Positions 38,917 to 47,925 are shown, numbered from the stretch's first letter. The stretch is DNA of 64,000 nucleotides from Auritidibacter sp. Marseille-P8566 (GCA_945895375.1 CAMDEE010000002.1:62001-126000), one strand, 5' to 3'. Notes: generated by a model from the letters alone, not told the origin. Translations and numbers: made by a program.

Positions 38917-40245
38917 ATGAGCGAAGACAACCAAAACGGATTACCTGACCCAGAAGAGCTAAGGCGAATCTGGGAAGAGATGATGAGCCAAGGGTTTGAC
39001 CCTGAAGCGCTAGCTCAGGCTGCTGGCTTTGATGGCACACCAGAATCTTTGCAACAACTTTTTGCAAACATCCAGGGTGCCTTCCTGATCCCTAACCCAC
39101 CTAGCGAAGGTTCAGGAGTGAACTGGCAAGCTGCTGCCTCAGGAGCAAAAGAGATAGCAAAGGTTGGCGCTACCTCTTTTGATGACAAGGGTAAGAAAGA
39201 ACTTAACGAAGCCATCGGTATCGCTAACCTTTGGCTAAATGAAGCGACCAGCATCTCTGAGGTCGTTCTAGAGCCAAAGCTCCTAAGCCGAACACTTTGG
39301 GTTGACGATGCTCTACCTCTATTCAAGTTGTTAGCAGAACCAGTTGCTGATCGCATGAACAGAAGTCTTGGCGAAGCTATCCAAGAACAACTTCCTGAAG
39401 AATTACAAGAATCACTCAAAGGTGCAAGCGAGATCATGCGATCAGCAGGAGCAATGATGTTTGCAATGCAGTTAGGTCAAGCTTTAGGGCAACTCTCTAA
39501 GGAAGCGCTAACCGGAACTGAAGTTGGTCTTCCTATTTATACAGACCAACGGCCAGCTTTTGTAATTCAAAACCTCCAGGAGTTCATCGCAACACTAGAA
39601 CTTGGTAATGATCAAGACCAGGCTTACATCTACATGGTGCTTAGAGAACTCGCGCACACTAGATTGTTCAGGCATTCACGCTGGCTAAGAGAAAAGGTAG
39701 TGGCTCAGATTCGTGAATATGCAGCTGGTATTTCTTTTGACACCAGTCGCATGCAAGAGATGAGCGAAGGCTTTGATCCGCAGAACCCTCAAGAACTTCA
39801 AGCGGCTTTAGAGTCTGGCGCATTCCTTGCAGCCAGATCTCCAAGTCAGCAGTTAGCACTAGATAGCATCGAAACAAATCTTGCTCTTATTGAAGGCTGG
39901 GTTGATGCAGTCACTAACGAAGCAGCAAAGCGCTTACCTAAAGCTGATGCCATTCGTGAAGCAGTAAGACGAAGAAGGGCTACCGGAGGTCCTGCTGAAA
40001 GAACATTCCAAACTCTTGTTGGTTTAGAACTTCGACCAAAGCGTCTAAGAGAAGCAACTGCCTTATGGCAGCAGATTGGTCTTGCGCTTGGAAATGAAAA
40101 ACGTGATGCTCTTTGGGATCACCCTGATTTTCTTCCAACGGCAAACGATATTGATAACCCAGACAAATACGTTGCACGAATCAAATCTGATTTGGGAATT
40201 CCAGATGCCATGGATCAAGCCTTGAGAGATTTACTCGGCGAATAA
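38917..40245 (+). CDS. Conserved actinobacterial 'zinc-dependent metalloprotease'-like protein (Rv3195 type)
   Basis: 442 residues, mostly helical. I place it with the family annotated as putative hydrolase or F420-biosynthesis-associated (PF10103), from residues 171-190, the LRELAHTRLFRHSRWLRE block and FQTLVGLELRPKRLREA. The site used to call it a metalloprotease reads R243-E-L-A-H247 here, not HExxH, so enzyme activity is doubtful. It is divergent from ylbL and followed by the E1-like gene, the order of Rv3194c-Rv3195-Rv3196. TAGAGT lies 10 bases before the ATG. Function unknown. Confidence 0.8.
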   Translation: MSEDNQNGLPDPEELRRIWEEMMSQGFDPEALAQAAGFDGTPESLQQLFANIQGAFLIPNPPSEGSGVNWQAAASGAKEIAKVGATSFDDKGKKELNEAIGIANLWLNEATSISEVVLEPKLLSRTLWVDDALPLFKLLAEPVADRMNRSLGEAIQEQLPEELQESLKGASEIMRSAGAMMFAMQLGQALGQLSKEALTGTEVGLPIYTDQRPAFVIQNLQEFIATLELGNDQDQAYIYMVLRELAHTRLFRHSRWLREKVVAQIREYAAGISFDTSRMQEMSEGFDPQNPQELQAALESGAFLAARSPSQQLALDSIETNLALIEGWVDAVTNEAAKRLPKADAIREAVRRRRATGGPAERTFQTLVGLELRPKRLREATALWQQIGLALGNEKRDALWDHPDFLPTANDIDNPDKYVARIKSDLGIPDAMDQALRDLLGE

Positions 40246-40294
40246 CTGTTGAGAACCAAAGCAGTCTCATTAAAATTTAGGCAGACTGTAAAAC

Positions 40295-41359
40295 GTGTTC
40301 CATCGAATAAACAAAGCTCAACCAGCACTCTGGCGTGACCCAAACACAATCCAAATAGGTTTTGGCAATAACAGTGTCGCAATCGAACAACTATCTATCG
40401 CCCAGCAGCAAATCATCGAGGCACTTTACAGTGGCGTTGTAGATGGTCAGCAAGAAGTTCTAGACGAAACCTTCAAAGCAGCCAAGGGAACAACGCAAGA
40501 CCTAATAGCAAGACTCGGTTCAGTGATGGAAGCTAAAGAATCTTCTAGTAACAAATTTGGACCTTGGCAAGAGTTAGCTTTTGCTGAATTGGCTCGAGCA
40601 GCCCTGGACTATGACGTTAATCCCGAAATGGTTCTAGCTGAGCGTTGGCAAAGAACTGTTCACCTTGACCAGTTAGACAAATCAGGTTCAGTTCTAGCAA
40701 AAGGCTTGTTAGCAAGTGGTGTTGGCACGGTTGTCACTCACGATGACGGCCGAGTATTGAACACAGACCTCGGTGAACTTGGTTACAGCAAAGAAGATCT
40801 AGGTAAATCAAGATTTGAAATATTTAAACAAGAATTACAAAGACTTTCTCTTCCCCAGGAAACTAAGAACAGGTTTCTAGATCTAAATATCAAGCCAAGC
40901 AAAGCTCTCAAGACATCTTTTGCAATCACCATAGGTCATCTTGCAACCAGACCCTCAACATACATTCGCTGGCTCAATAGGGATGTTCCACACTTAAGCA
41001 TCACCTTCGATATGAATGAGACCAAGATAAGTCCAATCATCATTCCAGGTGAGACTCCTTGCCTAAATTGTCTTGCTGAGTATGCAGTCGATGAAGACCC
41101 AGCCTGGCCAGCACTTGCATCGCAACTTATTGATTTACCTAGAACTAGAGATGACAGTGCATCGCTGTTAGCCGCAACAGGATTAGCACTTCGAGCAACA
41201 CTGAGACACTTAGATCAATCGGCTGGGTTCAAGGTGTCTAAAGATGAAGAAAATGAATACAGCCAGGGATACCGCTTAGATTACGCAACAGGAAATGTTG
41301 AGAGGACAAAATACAACTTCCACAAGCTCTGCAATTGTCGAAGCTTAGATCAGGTCTAG
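40295..41359 (+). CDS. E1/ThiF-like, TOMM cyclodehydratase-type protein (Rv3196 type)
   Basis: 354 residues. The stretch LLASGVGTVVTHDDGRVLNTDLG (139-160) matches the second strand of an E1 Rossmann fold. The zinc site is C256-x2-C259 plus C346-x-C348 near the end (HKLCNC), the pattern of E1-like leader-peptide-binding/cyclodehydratase proteins. The glycine-rich ATP loop that should precede it is replaced by TVHLDQLDKSGS, so adenylation seems unlikely. There is no YcaO or precursor peptide nearby. It starts with GTG, 7 bases after a CAGACT box. The 3' end overlaps the convergent helicase by 15 bases. Confidence 0.72.
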   Translation: MFHRINKAQPALWRDPNTIQIGFGNNSVAIEQLSIAQQQIIEALYSGVVDGQQEVLDETFKAAKGTTQDLIARLGSVMEAKESSSNKFGPWQELAFAELARAALDYDVNPEMVLAERWQRTVHLDQLDKSGSVLAKGLLASGVGTVVTHDDGRVLNTDLGELGYSKEDLGKSRFEIFKQELQRLSLPQETKNRFLDLNIKPSKALKTSFAITIGHLATRPSTYIRWLNRDVPHLSITFDMNETKISPIIIPGETPCLNCLAEYAVDEDPAWPALASQLIDLPRTRDDSASLLAATGLALRATLRHLDQSAGFKVSKDEENEYSQGYRLDYATGNVERTKYNFHKLCNCRSLDQV

Positions 41360-43015
41360 GAACCTGCTTCTAGTTCTCGCTCTGTCATCAGAACCATCTT
41401 TGTTAGCCCAAGTGATGAATAACTCATCCTTAGCTCTTGTTATGGCAACGTAGAAAAGACGCTGTTCTTCTGAGATTTGTGAATCTGTTTTCGCATAGCT
41501 AATTGGAATGTATCCCTCGACTGCTCCAATAATGAACACTGCTTGGTACTCAAGACCTTTAGCAGCGTGCATAGTGCTGAGTGTGATCGACTCTCTAGTT
41601 GGTTCATGTTGAGATCTTTGACGTTCTTCAAGTTCATTAGCAAAGTTCTTTATCGTTGCTTCTTCACCTAGGTCATCTGCAATCTTAACGAATGAGTTCA
41701 ATGCTTCCCACTCTTCTAGTGCTCGACCTGAAACCTCTGGGGCAATACTCTGCCAGCCAAGGCTTCTAGCAATAGCAGAAACAGTTTCATAGAGACTCTT
41801 ACCCGTTGGGTTAGCGGCTTCCGCTCGCACCATTCGAACAGCGGACATGATCTCAGGTCTACTGAAGTAGCGCTGCCCTCCCCTGACCTGATACTCAACG
41901 CCTGCTTTACTTAGTGCATTCTCAATGTGTTCAGATTGAGCATTGATTCGATAGAGCACAGCTATCTGACTTGCTTTCACACCACTAGAAAGAAGATCTT
42001 TGATTTTGTTAGCAACAAAATCACACTCCTGTTCTCTGTCGCTAAACTCAAGCACCAACGGATCGCATCCTCTTGGTCTAACCGCTTGAAGTGGATGAGA
42101 CTTTTGATTTCCCCTAACCCGATTGGCTAGCGAGATTACTTCGGGCGTGGAACGGTAGTTACTGGTTAGCGAGAATACATTCGCACCTGGATATCTCAAT
42201 TCAAAGTTCTCTAGGAATGAGGCACTAGCGCCAGTAAATGAATAGATAGTTTGGTTCGGATCTCCAACTACACAGAGATCACTTCTATCGCCAAGCCAAG
42301 TGTCAAGTAGCTCCTGTTGCAGTCTAGAAATATCTTGATACTCGTCAACCGTGAAAAACCGATACTGCTGGTGAAGGTGAGCTAGCGCTCTAGGTTCTGC
42401 CCGCAACATTCCTGTGCAGAGCAGTAAAACATCTTCCCAGTCAATTTGCTTGGCTTTTACTTTTGCATCTTCGTAAGCTTGTTGAATCTCAAAAGAGCGA
42501 ATCGGGGAAAGCCCTTGAATAACCGGCCTAGTCGATAGTTCGTCTTGGTATTCCTCGAGACTCAACATTGAATACTTGCGCCATTCAATCTCGGCAGCGA
42601 TATCTCTAATGCTGTTTGCATCAAGACGTATCTTTAGTTCTTCAGCAGCCGTTCCGATGGCCCTTGATTTTGAGTCCATAACTCTTGGTGCTTCAATACC
42701 AAAGAACTCCCGCCAAAAGTATTGCAATTGAGAAAGAGCTGCTGCGTGAAAAGTTTTAGCATTGACCGAGTCCACACCGAGCCCTCGAAGCCTTGCCCTA
42801 AGTTCACCTGCTGCACGATTGGTATAGGTAAGTGCCATCACGCGGTTCTCTGGATAGTCTCCTCGCAAGATTCCATAGGCAATTCGATGAGTAATAGTTC
42901 TGGTCTTACCTGTACCAGCACCAGCAAGAATTACAGTTGGTCCTAGAAGTGATTGGGCTGCTTCACGTTGCTCTTCATCCAGAGCATTCAGAATGTCATC
43001 TGCTTCAAAGGCCAT
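41345..43015 (-). CDS. UvrD/PcrA-like superfamily 1 DNA helicase (UvrD2 position)
   Basis: 556 residues with the SF1 helicase motifs: Walker A AGAGTGKT (31-38), TYTNRAA, VDEYQDIS, GDPNQTIYSFTGA, SNYRSTPEVI, STMHAAKGLEYQAVF and YVAITRAKDEL. Position next to nudC and the Rv3195/3196-type genes matches mycobacterial UvrD2. It ends right after motif VI, so the C-terminal HRDC domain and zinc cysteines of mycobacterial UvrD2 are missing. It unwinds 3'-tailed DNA in repair; its exact partner is unknown. Confidence 0.9.
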   Translation of the reverse strand: MAFEADDILNALDEEQREAAQSLLGPTVILAGAGTGKTRTITHRIAYGILRGDYPENRVMALTYTNRAAGELRARLRGLGVDSVNAKTFHAAALSQLQYFWREFFGIEAPRVMDSKSRAIGTAAEELKIRLDANSIRDIAAEIEWRKYSMLSLEEYQDELSTRPVIQGLSPIRSFEIQQAYEDAKVKAKQIDWEDVLLLCTGMLRAEPRALAHLHQQYRFFTVDEYQDISRLQQELLDTWLGDRSDLCVVGDPNQTIYSFTGASASFLENFELRYPGANVFSLTSNYRSTPEVISLANRVRGNQKSHPLQAVRPRGCDPLVLEFSDREQECDFVANKIKDLLSSGVKASQIAVLYRINAQSEHIENALSKAGVEYQVRGGQRYFSRPEIMSAVRMVRAEAANPTGKSLYETVSAIARSLGWQSIAPEVSGRALEEWEALNSFVKIADDLGEEATIKNFANELEERQRSQHEPTRESITLSTMHAAKGLEYQAVFIIGAVEGYIPISYAKTDSQISEEQRLFYVAITRAKDELFITWANKDGSDDRARTRSRFLDLI

Positions 43016-43018
43016 GAG

Positions 43019-43963
43019 CTATCCGTTGAGTTCTGTTGCTGAAATTACTTCTTCACCCAACCAGTGTTCAATCAAAGATCTTGCGATTGAAATCTTTGAA
43101 GGCAACAGGATATCCTTTGCTTCAGCCTTGAGTTCTTCTCTGGAGAACCAGCGAAGCTTGGCTATCTCAACTCCATCAGGTCTGATATCTTCTGGAGAAT
43201 TACTAGGATCAACTGACGCTTGGAATCCCAACATAAGTGAATAAGGATATGGCCAAGATTGGCTAGCAAGATAAACAGGATTTGTAACTAGTAATCCTGA
43301 CTCCTCTTTCATCTCTCTAATCACTGCGGCTTCAAGTGATTCAGCTGCCTCAACGAAGCCAGCCAAAATAGACCAACGGTTCTGATCCCAACTTCCTTGG
43401 GTTCCAAGGAGCAATCTGTCCTGGTCATCGGTTATAGCAACAATCACTGCCGCATCTGTTCTTGGAAAGAGTTGTCTATCTTCAGAAACACAAAGCCTTG
43501 ACCAGCCACCCTGCTGCATCACAGTTATCGCTCCACAGTTAGGACAGTGCTGATGGGTTTCGTGCCAGTTGTGAATAGCTAGTGCTTGAGTAAACAGAGC
43601 TGCATCTCTTGGATGTAATCCTGCGCCACTTCTTCTAAGCTCATGCCATTTACTTTCATCAGGTTCAATAGCCTTTGCCGCATTGTCGCTAAGAACGGAA
43701 AGAACAACCGCAGTTCCAATCTTTTGATCTGCTAAGTCAACAGTTGTTCGTCCTAGATAAACGCGATACTTTCCCGCTGTTGCTTGCTCTGTGGTTAGAA
43801 GTTTTAGATGACCATCTTGAATCAGGGTCTTACCTTTGTATAAAACTATGATTCTTGTCTCGTTTTCGAGCCATAACTTATCAAATAGCTCAGAATCATC
43901 CCGAGCCTCGGCGTCACGGTTTAGAACCGCTTGGGCCATTGGCAAAACTAATGGGATGCTCAT
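43019..43963 (-). CDS. nudC: NAD(+) diphosphatase (Nudix)
   Basis: 314 residues. The Nudix box GFVEAAESLEAAVIREMKEESG is intact, and SQSWPYPYSLMLGF is the NudC-specific motif downstream of it. A zinc ribbon is suggested by CPNC, but the second cysteine pair is reduced to one Cys (RLCVSE). The enzyme cleaves NADH/NAD and can decap NAD-RNA. It starts 3 bases from the helicase end and has the ribosome site AAAGAAAG. Confidence 0.92.
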   Translation of the reverse strand: MSIPLVLPMAQAVLNRDAEARDDSELFDKLWLENETRIIVLYKGKTLIQDGHLKLLTTEQATAGKYRVYLGRTTVDLADQKIGTAVVLSVLSDNAAKAIEPDESKWHELRRSGAGLHPRDAALFTQALAIHNWHETHQHCPNCGAITVMQQGGWSRLCVSEDRQLFPRTDAAVIVAITDDQDRLLLGTQGSWDQNRWSILAGFVEAAESLEAAVIREMKEESGLLVTNPVYLASQSWPYPYSLMLGFQASVDPSNSPEDIRPDGVEIAKLRWFSREELKAEAKDILLPSKISIARSLIEHWLGEEVISATELNG

Positions 43964-44025
43964 GAGTCTTTCTTTATGTCTCTAATAGATGCGTGGCGAT
44001 AACAGAAGTTACCTAGGTTCTTGTC

Positions 44026-44031
44026 TAACCT
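44026..44031 (+). promoter_or_regulatory. -10 box TAACCT for leaderless phosphotransferase-like gene
   Basis: TAACCT is 7 bases before the ATG at 44039. It supports that start over the in-frame TTG at 44021, which would lie upstream of the predicted transcription start. Confidence 0.5.
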
Positions 44032-44038
44032 AAAAACC

Positions 44039-45133
44039 ATGGGTAAACCTTCCTTGATTTTAGCGGCGTTAGCAGCCGATGCTCTTCCTGGCCTTAATTT
44101 CATTAAGGTTCAGAAGCAGACACGGGATGATGCGGCTGTTTCCGTTGAGCTTTTGACTACCGACGATGATCGTCTAATCCTTCTAAAGTCTCCACTGGAT
44201 TCACTAGCCAGCACTGACCTAGGCACCGAAGTTAGAGCCCTTCAGGTCCTCAAGCACGTTTCGCTACCGTTCAGCATTTCTGCCTACCTTGGCAAAACAT
44301 CTCCTAAGGCCATCAGAGTTGCTCTGGCTTTTGATTATGTCCCAGGAAACCCGACCGATCTAACTCGTATGAAAATAGATGACCCACAAGTTAGCTCTAT
44401 TGGTCAAGCCCTATCAGCAATCCACTCGATTCCAACTGCATTGATTTCAGATGCTGGTTTGCCTGAATACGACCCTGCCGAACGTGTTCGCATCATGGTT
44501 GCTGAATTCGATCGTGCCATGGATACCGGCAAGGTTCACCCTGATCTTCTAGAGCGCTGGCAGACTGCCCTATTTGATGTAAACCTCTTTAAGTACCGTC
44601 CAACTGTGATTCATGGATCTATGAAGAGTGATTTCCTACTATGTCAGGGCGACGTTGTTGTTGGCGTTATTGAGTGGGGTCTACTTTCAGTTGACGACCC
44701 AGCCTTAGATTTTGCTTTCCTTCACAATGAGGGCAACCAAGATCTTGCCGAAGCTGCGATTCTTGCCTATGAAGGCTCCACCAGGGCAGACAGGAACTTC
44801 AGACAAAGAGCTCAACTGCACTACGAGCTAACTTTTGCAAGTTACCTAATCGAAGCAATAGCCAGTGGCGACGAGGCAGAGATTGAAGAAGCCATCTCAC
44901 AAATTACCTGGCTGCACGAAATGTTTGTTGCTGGGGAACTTCCATCCCTACGCCCTACCGATTTCACCATGAGTGGGGCTGAAGTCATTGTGCCTATCTC
45001 CCAGGCAGCCTCTTTTACCGCCCCAGTGACTATCGTGACCGAATCCATTGAGGTAGTGGACCTAGCCGAGGTCAAGCCATCAGCCGAAGAGCCTTCGCCT
45101 CAGGCTAAAAAGGACGAGGACGAACTTTTCTAG
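44039..45133 (+). CDS. Aminoglycoside/macrolide phosphotransferase-fold protein, probable pseudokinase
   Basis: 364 residues from the ATG at 44039. The overall layout is that of an APH-type kinase, including FDYVPGNPTDLT, a Brenner-like segment VIHGSMKSDFLL and GVIEWGLLSVDDPALDFAFL. In active APH proteins the loop reads HGD-x4-N. Here the catalytic Asp is Ser and the Asn is Phe, and the metal-binding IDW is IEW. It may therefore bind a ligand without phosphorylating it. The C-terminal 60 residues are low-complexity and acidic. It is divergent from nudC. Confidence 0.75.
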   Translation: MGKPSLILAALAADALPGLNFIKVQKQTRDDAAVSVELLTTDDDRLILLKSPLDSLASTDLGTEVRALQVLKHVSLPFSISAYLGKTSPKAIRVALAFDYVPGNPTDLTRMKIDDPQVSSIGQALSAIHSIPTALISDAGLPEYDPAERVRIMVAEFDRAMDTGKVHPDLLERWQTALFDVNLFKYRPTVIHGSMKSDFLLCQGDVVVGVIEWGLLSVDDPALDFAFLHNEGNQDLAEAAILAYEGSTRADRNFRQRAQLHYELTFASYLIEAIASGDEAEIEEAISQITWLHEMFVAGELPSLRPTDFTMSGAEVIVPISQAASFTAPVTIVTESIEVVDLAEVKPSAEEPSPQAKKDEDELF

Positions 45134-45193
45134 AAGTTTCTTTTCTTGCCTTAGGTGCAGGTAATCTAGGGAGTAAGAAAAGAAAGAAGCGTC

Positions 45194-45418
45194 ATGGAAA
45201 TCAGAATCGGCTTACAAAACACAGCTCGAGAACTGGCCTTTGAATCAAAGCAGAGTGCCAGCGAAATCGAGAAGAGTATTGAAGGCGCTCTAAGTTCTGG
45301 TGCAAAGCAACTAAAGCTCACCGATGAAAAGGGTCGAGTCTTTATTGTTCCTGTTGATGCTTTAGCGTACGTCGAGATCGGTGCCGAAGAGGCTCGAAGA
45401 GTTGGATTTATTGCCTAA
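45194..45418 (+). CDS. DUF3107 family protein
   Basis: A 74-residue protein (MEIRIGLQNTARELAFE... YVEIGAEEARRVGF) of the DUF3107 family found across actinobacteria (Rv3208A/TB9.4 in M. tuberculosis). It has a small alpha-beta fold and unknown function. The ribosome site is AAGAAAGAAG. Its stop overlaps the next start (TAATG). Confidence 0.9.
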   Translation: MEIRIGLQNTARELAFESKQSASEIEKSIEGALSSGAKQLKLTDEKGRVFIVPVDALAYVEIGAEEARRVGFIA

Positions 45419-45690
45419 TGGAACTTGCATTCATTCTTGTTTATGGTTCACTACTTGGCCTAATGGCCCCATACATGATTGCCGGTAAGGAGAACTACGG
45501 AGTTCTTCTTGCCCCGGGTCTGTCATTGGTTTATGGATTCGTCTCATGGACTATCTGCACATGGGTAGGACTTAGCTACGAAGACTTCTGGATCTGGGCA
45601 ATCACAATGTTGGGTATGCCAGCGGTAATGATTCTTGGTGTTCGCTTTATTCGCGAGCGCAGAATTGCTAAGAACCCAACAGCTATCTAA
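45418..45690 (+). CDS. Small three-helix membrane protein (Rv3209 position)
   Basis: A 90-residue protein with hydrophobic helices near residues 2-20, 29-50 and 57-78 and a basic tail (RFIRERRIAKN). I recognise no family. Its start overlaps the DUF3107 stop by one base, so the two are translated together. It is convergent with the ferritin-like gene, one base apart. Confidence 0.72.
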   Translation: MELAFILVYGSLLGLMAPYMIAGKENYGVLLAPGLSLVYGFVSWTICTWVGLSYEDFWIWAITMLGMPAVMILGVRFIRERRIAKNPTAI

Positions 45691-45691
45691 T

Positions 45692-46468
45692 TTAGGCAGC
45701 TAACCCGATAGCTTCCATGCGAGCTCCGTGAGCTCCAGTTAGTTCTGAAATAAGTGGCTCTAGTTTTGCATACGCTGCCAAGTTAACTTGATTCTCTTCT
45801 TCAACAGTAAGTTTCTTGGTCTTTGGAATGTGGGCAAGCTTACGGTTATCAAAAGCTGCTCTTAGTTCTAGTAAGACATCTCCCATGAGTCTTCTACCCC
45901 ACAGTGCCAAACGATGGCCCAACACTGGATCTGCCTGTATTGATTCAGTTAGAACACGCTTAGCAAACTTCTCAAAGGTCTTATCTCTAAGAGCTTTCTC
46001 AACTTCAGCCTGTAATTCATCATTCAGACCGGAAGCCAATCTTGAATAGAAGTCATCGAGTAATCCTGAAGTCAGATAAACCTTGATTACTACCTCATAC
46101 CAATCAAGACCGATGGTGTTTGAGTGGAAAACTGCAATACGTTCTTTGAACGGAGTCATCTCAGCAGCAGGATCAGCACCTAGTTCAACGAGCTTCTTAG
46201 AAAGTTGACGATACTTATCAAAACTCTTCGCTGTTGCTTCGCTAAGCTCTGCCTTGTATTGGGTGTTTGGTGAATACTTCAAAGCGGCAGTAAGAATCTC
46301 AAAGTTTGCTAACTGCAAGTAAGCCAACTGACCTAGGAAAGCTTTAGGTTCTGGTGTGTATGGCTTGAGGTTAATAGCCCTAGTGTTTCTAGCAACCTTC
46401 TCCTCGCTACGAGGAGCGACAGTAAGTTGCTTGGCAACCTTGCGTAGACGTTTCAACCATTCGAACAC
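45692..46468 (-). CDS. Ferritin-like fold protein (MiaE-like, Rv3210c type)
   Basis: 258 residues forming a four-helix bundle by pattern; related actinobacterial proteins are annotated as ferritin-like or tRNA hydroxylase-like. The di-iron ExxH pairs of true ferritin-like oxygenases are not seen: candidate ligands are Glu in LANFEIL and Glu/His in ESIQADPVLGH only. Iron binding is therefore uncertain. It starts with GTG, 6 bases after minus-strand TAAGAT. It is adjacent to DUF3107 and the DEAD-box helicase as in mycobacteria. Confidence 0.75.
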   Translation of the reverse strand: MFEWLKRLRKVAKQLTVAPRSEEKVARNTRAINLKPYTPEPKAFLGQLAYLQLANFEILTAALKYSPNTQYKAELSEATAKSFDKYRQLSKKLVELGADPAAEMTPFKERIAVFHSNTIGLDWYEVVIKVYLTSGLLDDFYSRLASGLNDELQAEVEKALRDKTFEKFAKRVLTESIQADPVLGHRLALWGRRLMGDVLLELRAAFDNRKLAHIPKTKKLTVEEENQVNLAAYAKLEPLISELTGAHGARMEAIGLAA

Positions 46469-46533
46469 CGAACCATCTTAACCTGCCAAATACATGGTTA
46501 GACTTGCCTAGATAAGACAGGCGGCCAAAACTA

Positions 46534-47925
46534 TTGGATTTTAGCGACTTAGGCATCGATTCAGACATCGTTGCCGCATTAGCCTCAAAAGGCATAACCC
46601 AGCCATTCCCTATTCAGGAGCAGGCTATTCCCCTTGCCCTTACTGGTCAGGACCTAATTGGCCAGGCCAAAACAGGTACCGGAAAAACCCTAGGTTTCGG
46701 CCTACCAATCATCCAGAGACTTGGTACTGACCCCTCGCACGGAGCTAAGGCACTAATTGTCGTACCAACCCGTGAATTGGCAATTCAGGTAGCAGAAGAC
46801 CTTACTTTGGCTTCCTCAAACCGAAACCTTCAGGTGGCAGCTATCTACGGTGGTAAGTCTTACGAAGGTCAGGTTGCCCAGATTGATGCTGGAGCACAAC
46901 TCATAGTTGGAACCCCAGGACGATTGATTGACCTCAGCAACCAAAGAAAACTAGATCTTTCAAAGATTGAATGCATGGTTTTGGATGAAGCTGACGAGAT
47001 GCTAGACCTCGGCTTCCTACCTGATGTTGAAAAACTATTTGCCTTCACTCCTGCAGGACGTCAAACAATGTTGTTCTCAGCAACGATGCCTGGCCAAATT
47101 GTTTCGCTGGCTCGTAAATATCAGAACAAGCCAGTACACATCAGAGTCAATGATCCTGATGAAGGTCACACCAAAGCAGACATCAAGCAGTTCTTCTATC
47201 GCGCACACGCAATGGACAAAGATGAAGTGGTTGCCAGAATCTTGCAAGCTGAAGGTCGCGGCAAAACCGTAATCTTCACAAAGACCAAGAGACAAGCTGC
47301 CAAAGTTTCTGATGAATTATCTGACCGTGGTTTCAATGCAACTGCTCTGCACGGAGATATGTCTCAAGAGGCTAGAGAAAAGTCGATGGATTCATTCCGC
47401 AGTGGCAAGCGAGACATTCTTGTTGCAACCGAAGTTGCAGCCCGAGGCATTGACGTTGATGACGTTACCCACGTAATCAACTACACAGTTCCAGAAGACG
47501 AGAAGGCTTACCTGCACAGAACCGGAAGAACTGGTCGTGCCGGTAGAACCGGTATCGCTGTTACTTTCGTTGACTGGGAAGATCTAGTTCGCTGGTCACA
47601 CATCGATAAAGCTCTGGAACTAAACACTCCTGACCCCGTTGAGACTTACTCTTCATCCCCTCACCTATTCACAGATCTTGATATTCCAGCTGGAACTAAA
47701 GGTCGCATCGCAGCATCTAAGCGACCATCTGACTGGAAGCCAGGCGATCATGAAAAGCCAAAGGGTCAAAGAGGTGGCAACGGATCTAAGCCTCAACGCA
47801 AACCACAAAATGGTGCTGCTAGAGCACAAGCTCCCAAGTCCTCTGCCCCTAAGGCTCAAGCCCCAAGAACTCCAAGTGATCGTCCTCCGAGGAACAGAAC
47901 TCGAACAAGGAAAACTAGCGAATAG
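46534..47925 (+). CDS. DEAD-box RNA helicase (RhlE/CsdA type)
   Basis: 463 residues. The Q motif (PFPIQEQAIP), Walker A AKTGTGKT, PTRELA, DEAD (DEADEMLDLGF), SATMP and HRTGRTGRAGRTG are all present. The C-terminal 65 residues are Lys/Arg/Pro-rich and disordered, likely for RNA binding. It probably acts in ribosome assembly or cold-adapted RNA turnover. The start shown is TTG; no better start is seen. The stop abuts the stop of the convergent PHP gene with zero gap. Confidence 0.94.
   Translation: MDFSDLGIDSDIVAALASKGITQPFPIQEQAIPLALTGQDLIGQAKTGTGKTLGFGLPIIQRLGTDPSHGAKALIVVPTRELAIQVAEDLTLASSNRNLQVAAIYGGKSYEGQVAQIDAGAQLIVGTPGRLIDLSNQRKLDLSKIECMVLDEADEMLDLGFLPDVEKLFAFTPAGRQTMLFSATMPGQIVSLARKYQNKPVHIRVNDPDEGHTKADIKQFFYRAHAMDKDEVVARILQAEGRGKTVIFTKTKRQAAKVSDELSDRGFNATALHGDMSQEAREKSMDSFRSGKRDILVATEVAARGIDVDDVTHVINYTVPEDEKAYLHRTGRTGRAGRTGIAVTFVDWEDLVRWSHIDKALELNTPDPVETYSSSPHLFTDLDIPAGTKGRIAASKRPSDWKPGDHEKPKGQRGGNGSKPQRKPQNGAARAQAPKSSAPKAQAPRTPSDRPPRNRTRTRKTSE

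Noticed and set aside
40295-41359. Azole-forming RiPP (TOMM) gene cluster
   Set aside because: The E1-like protein lacks a glycine-rich ATP loop and no YcaO, dehydrogenase or precursor peptide gene is nearby.
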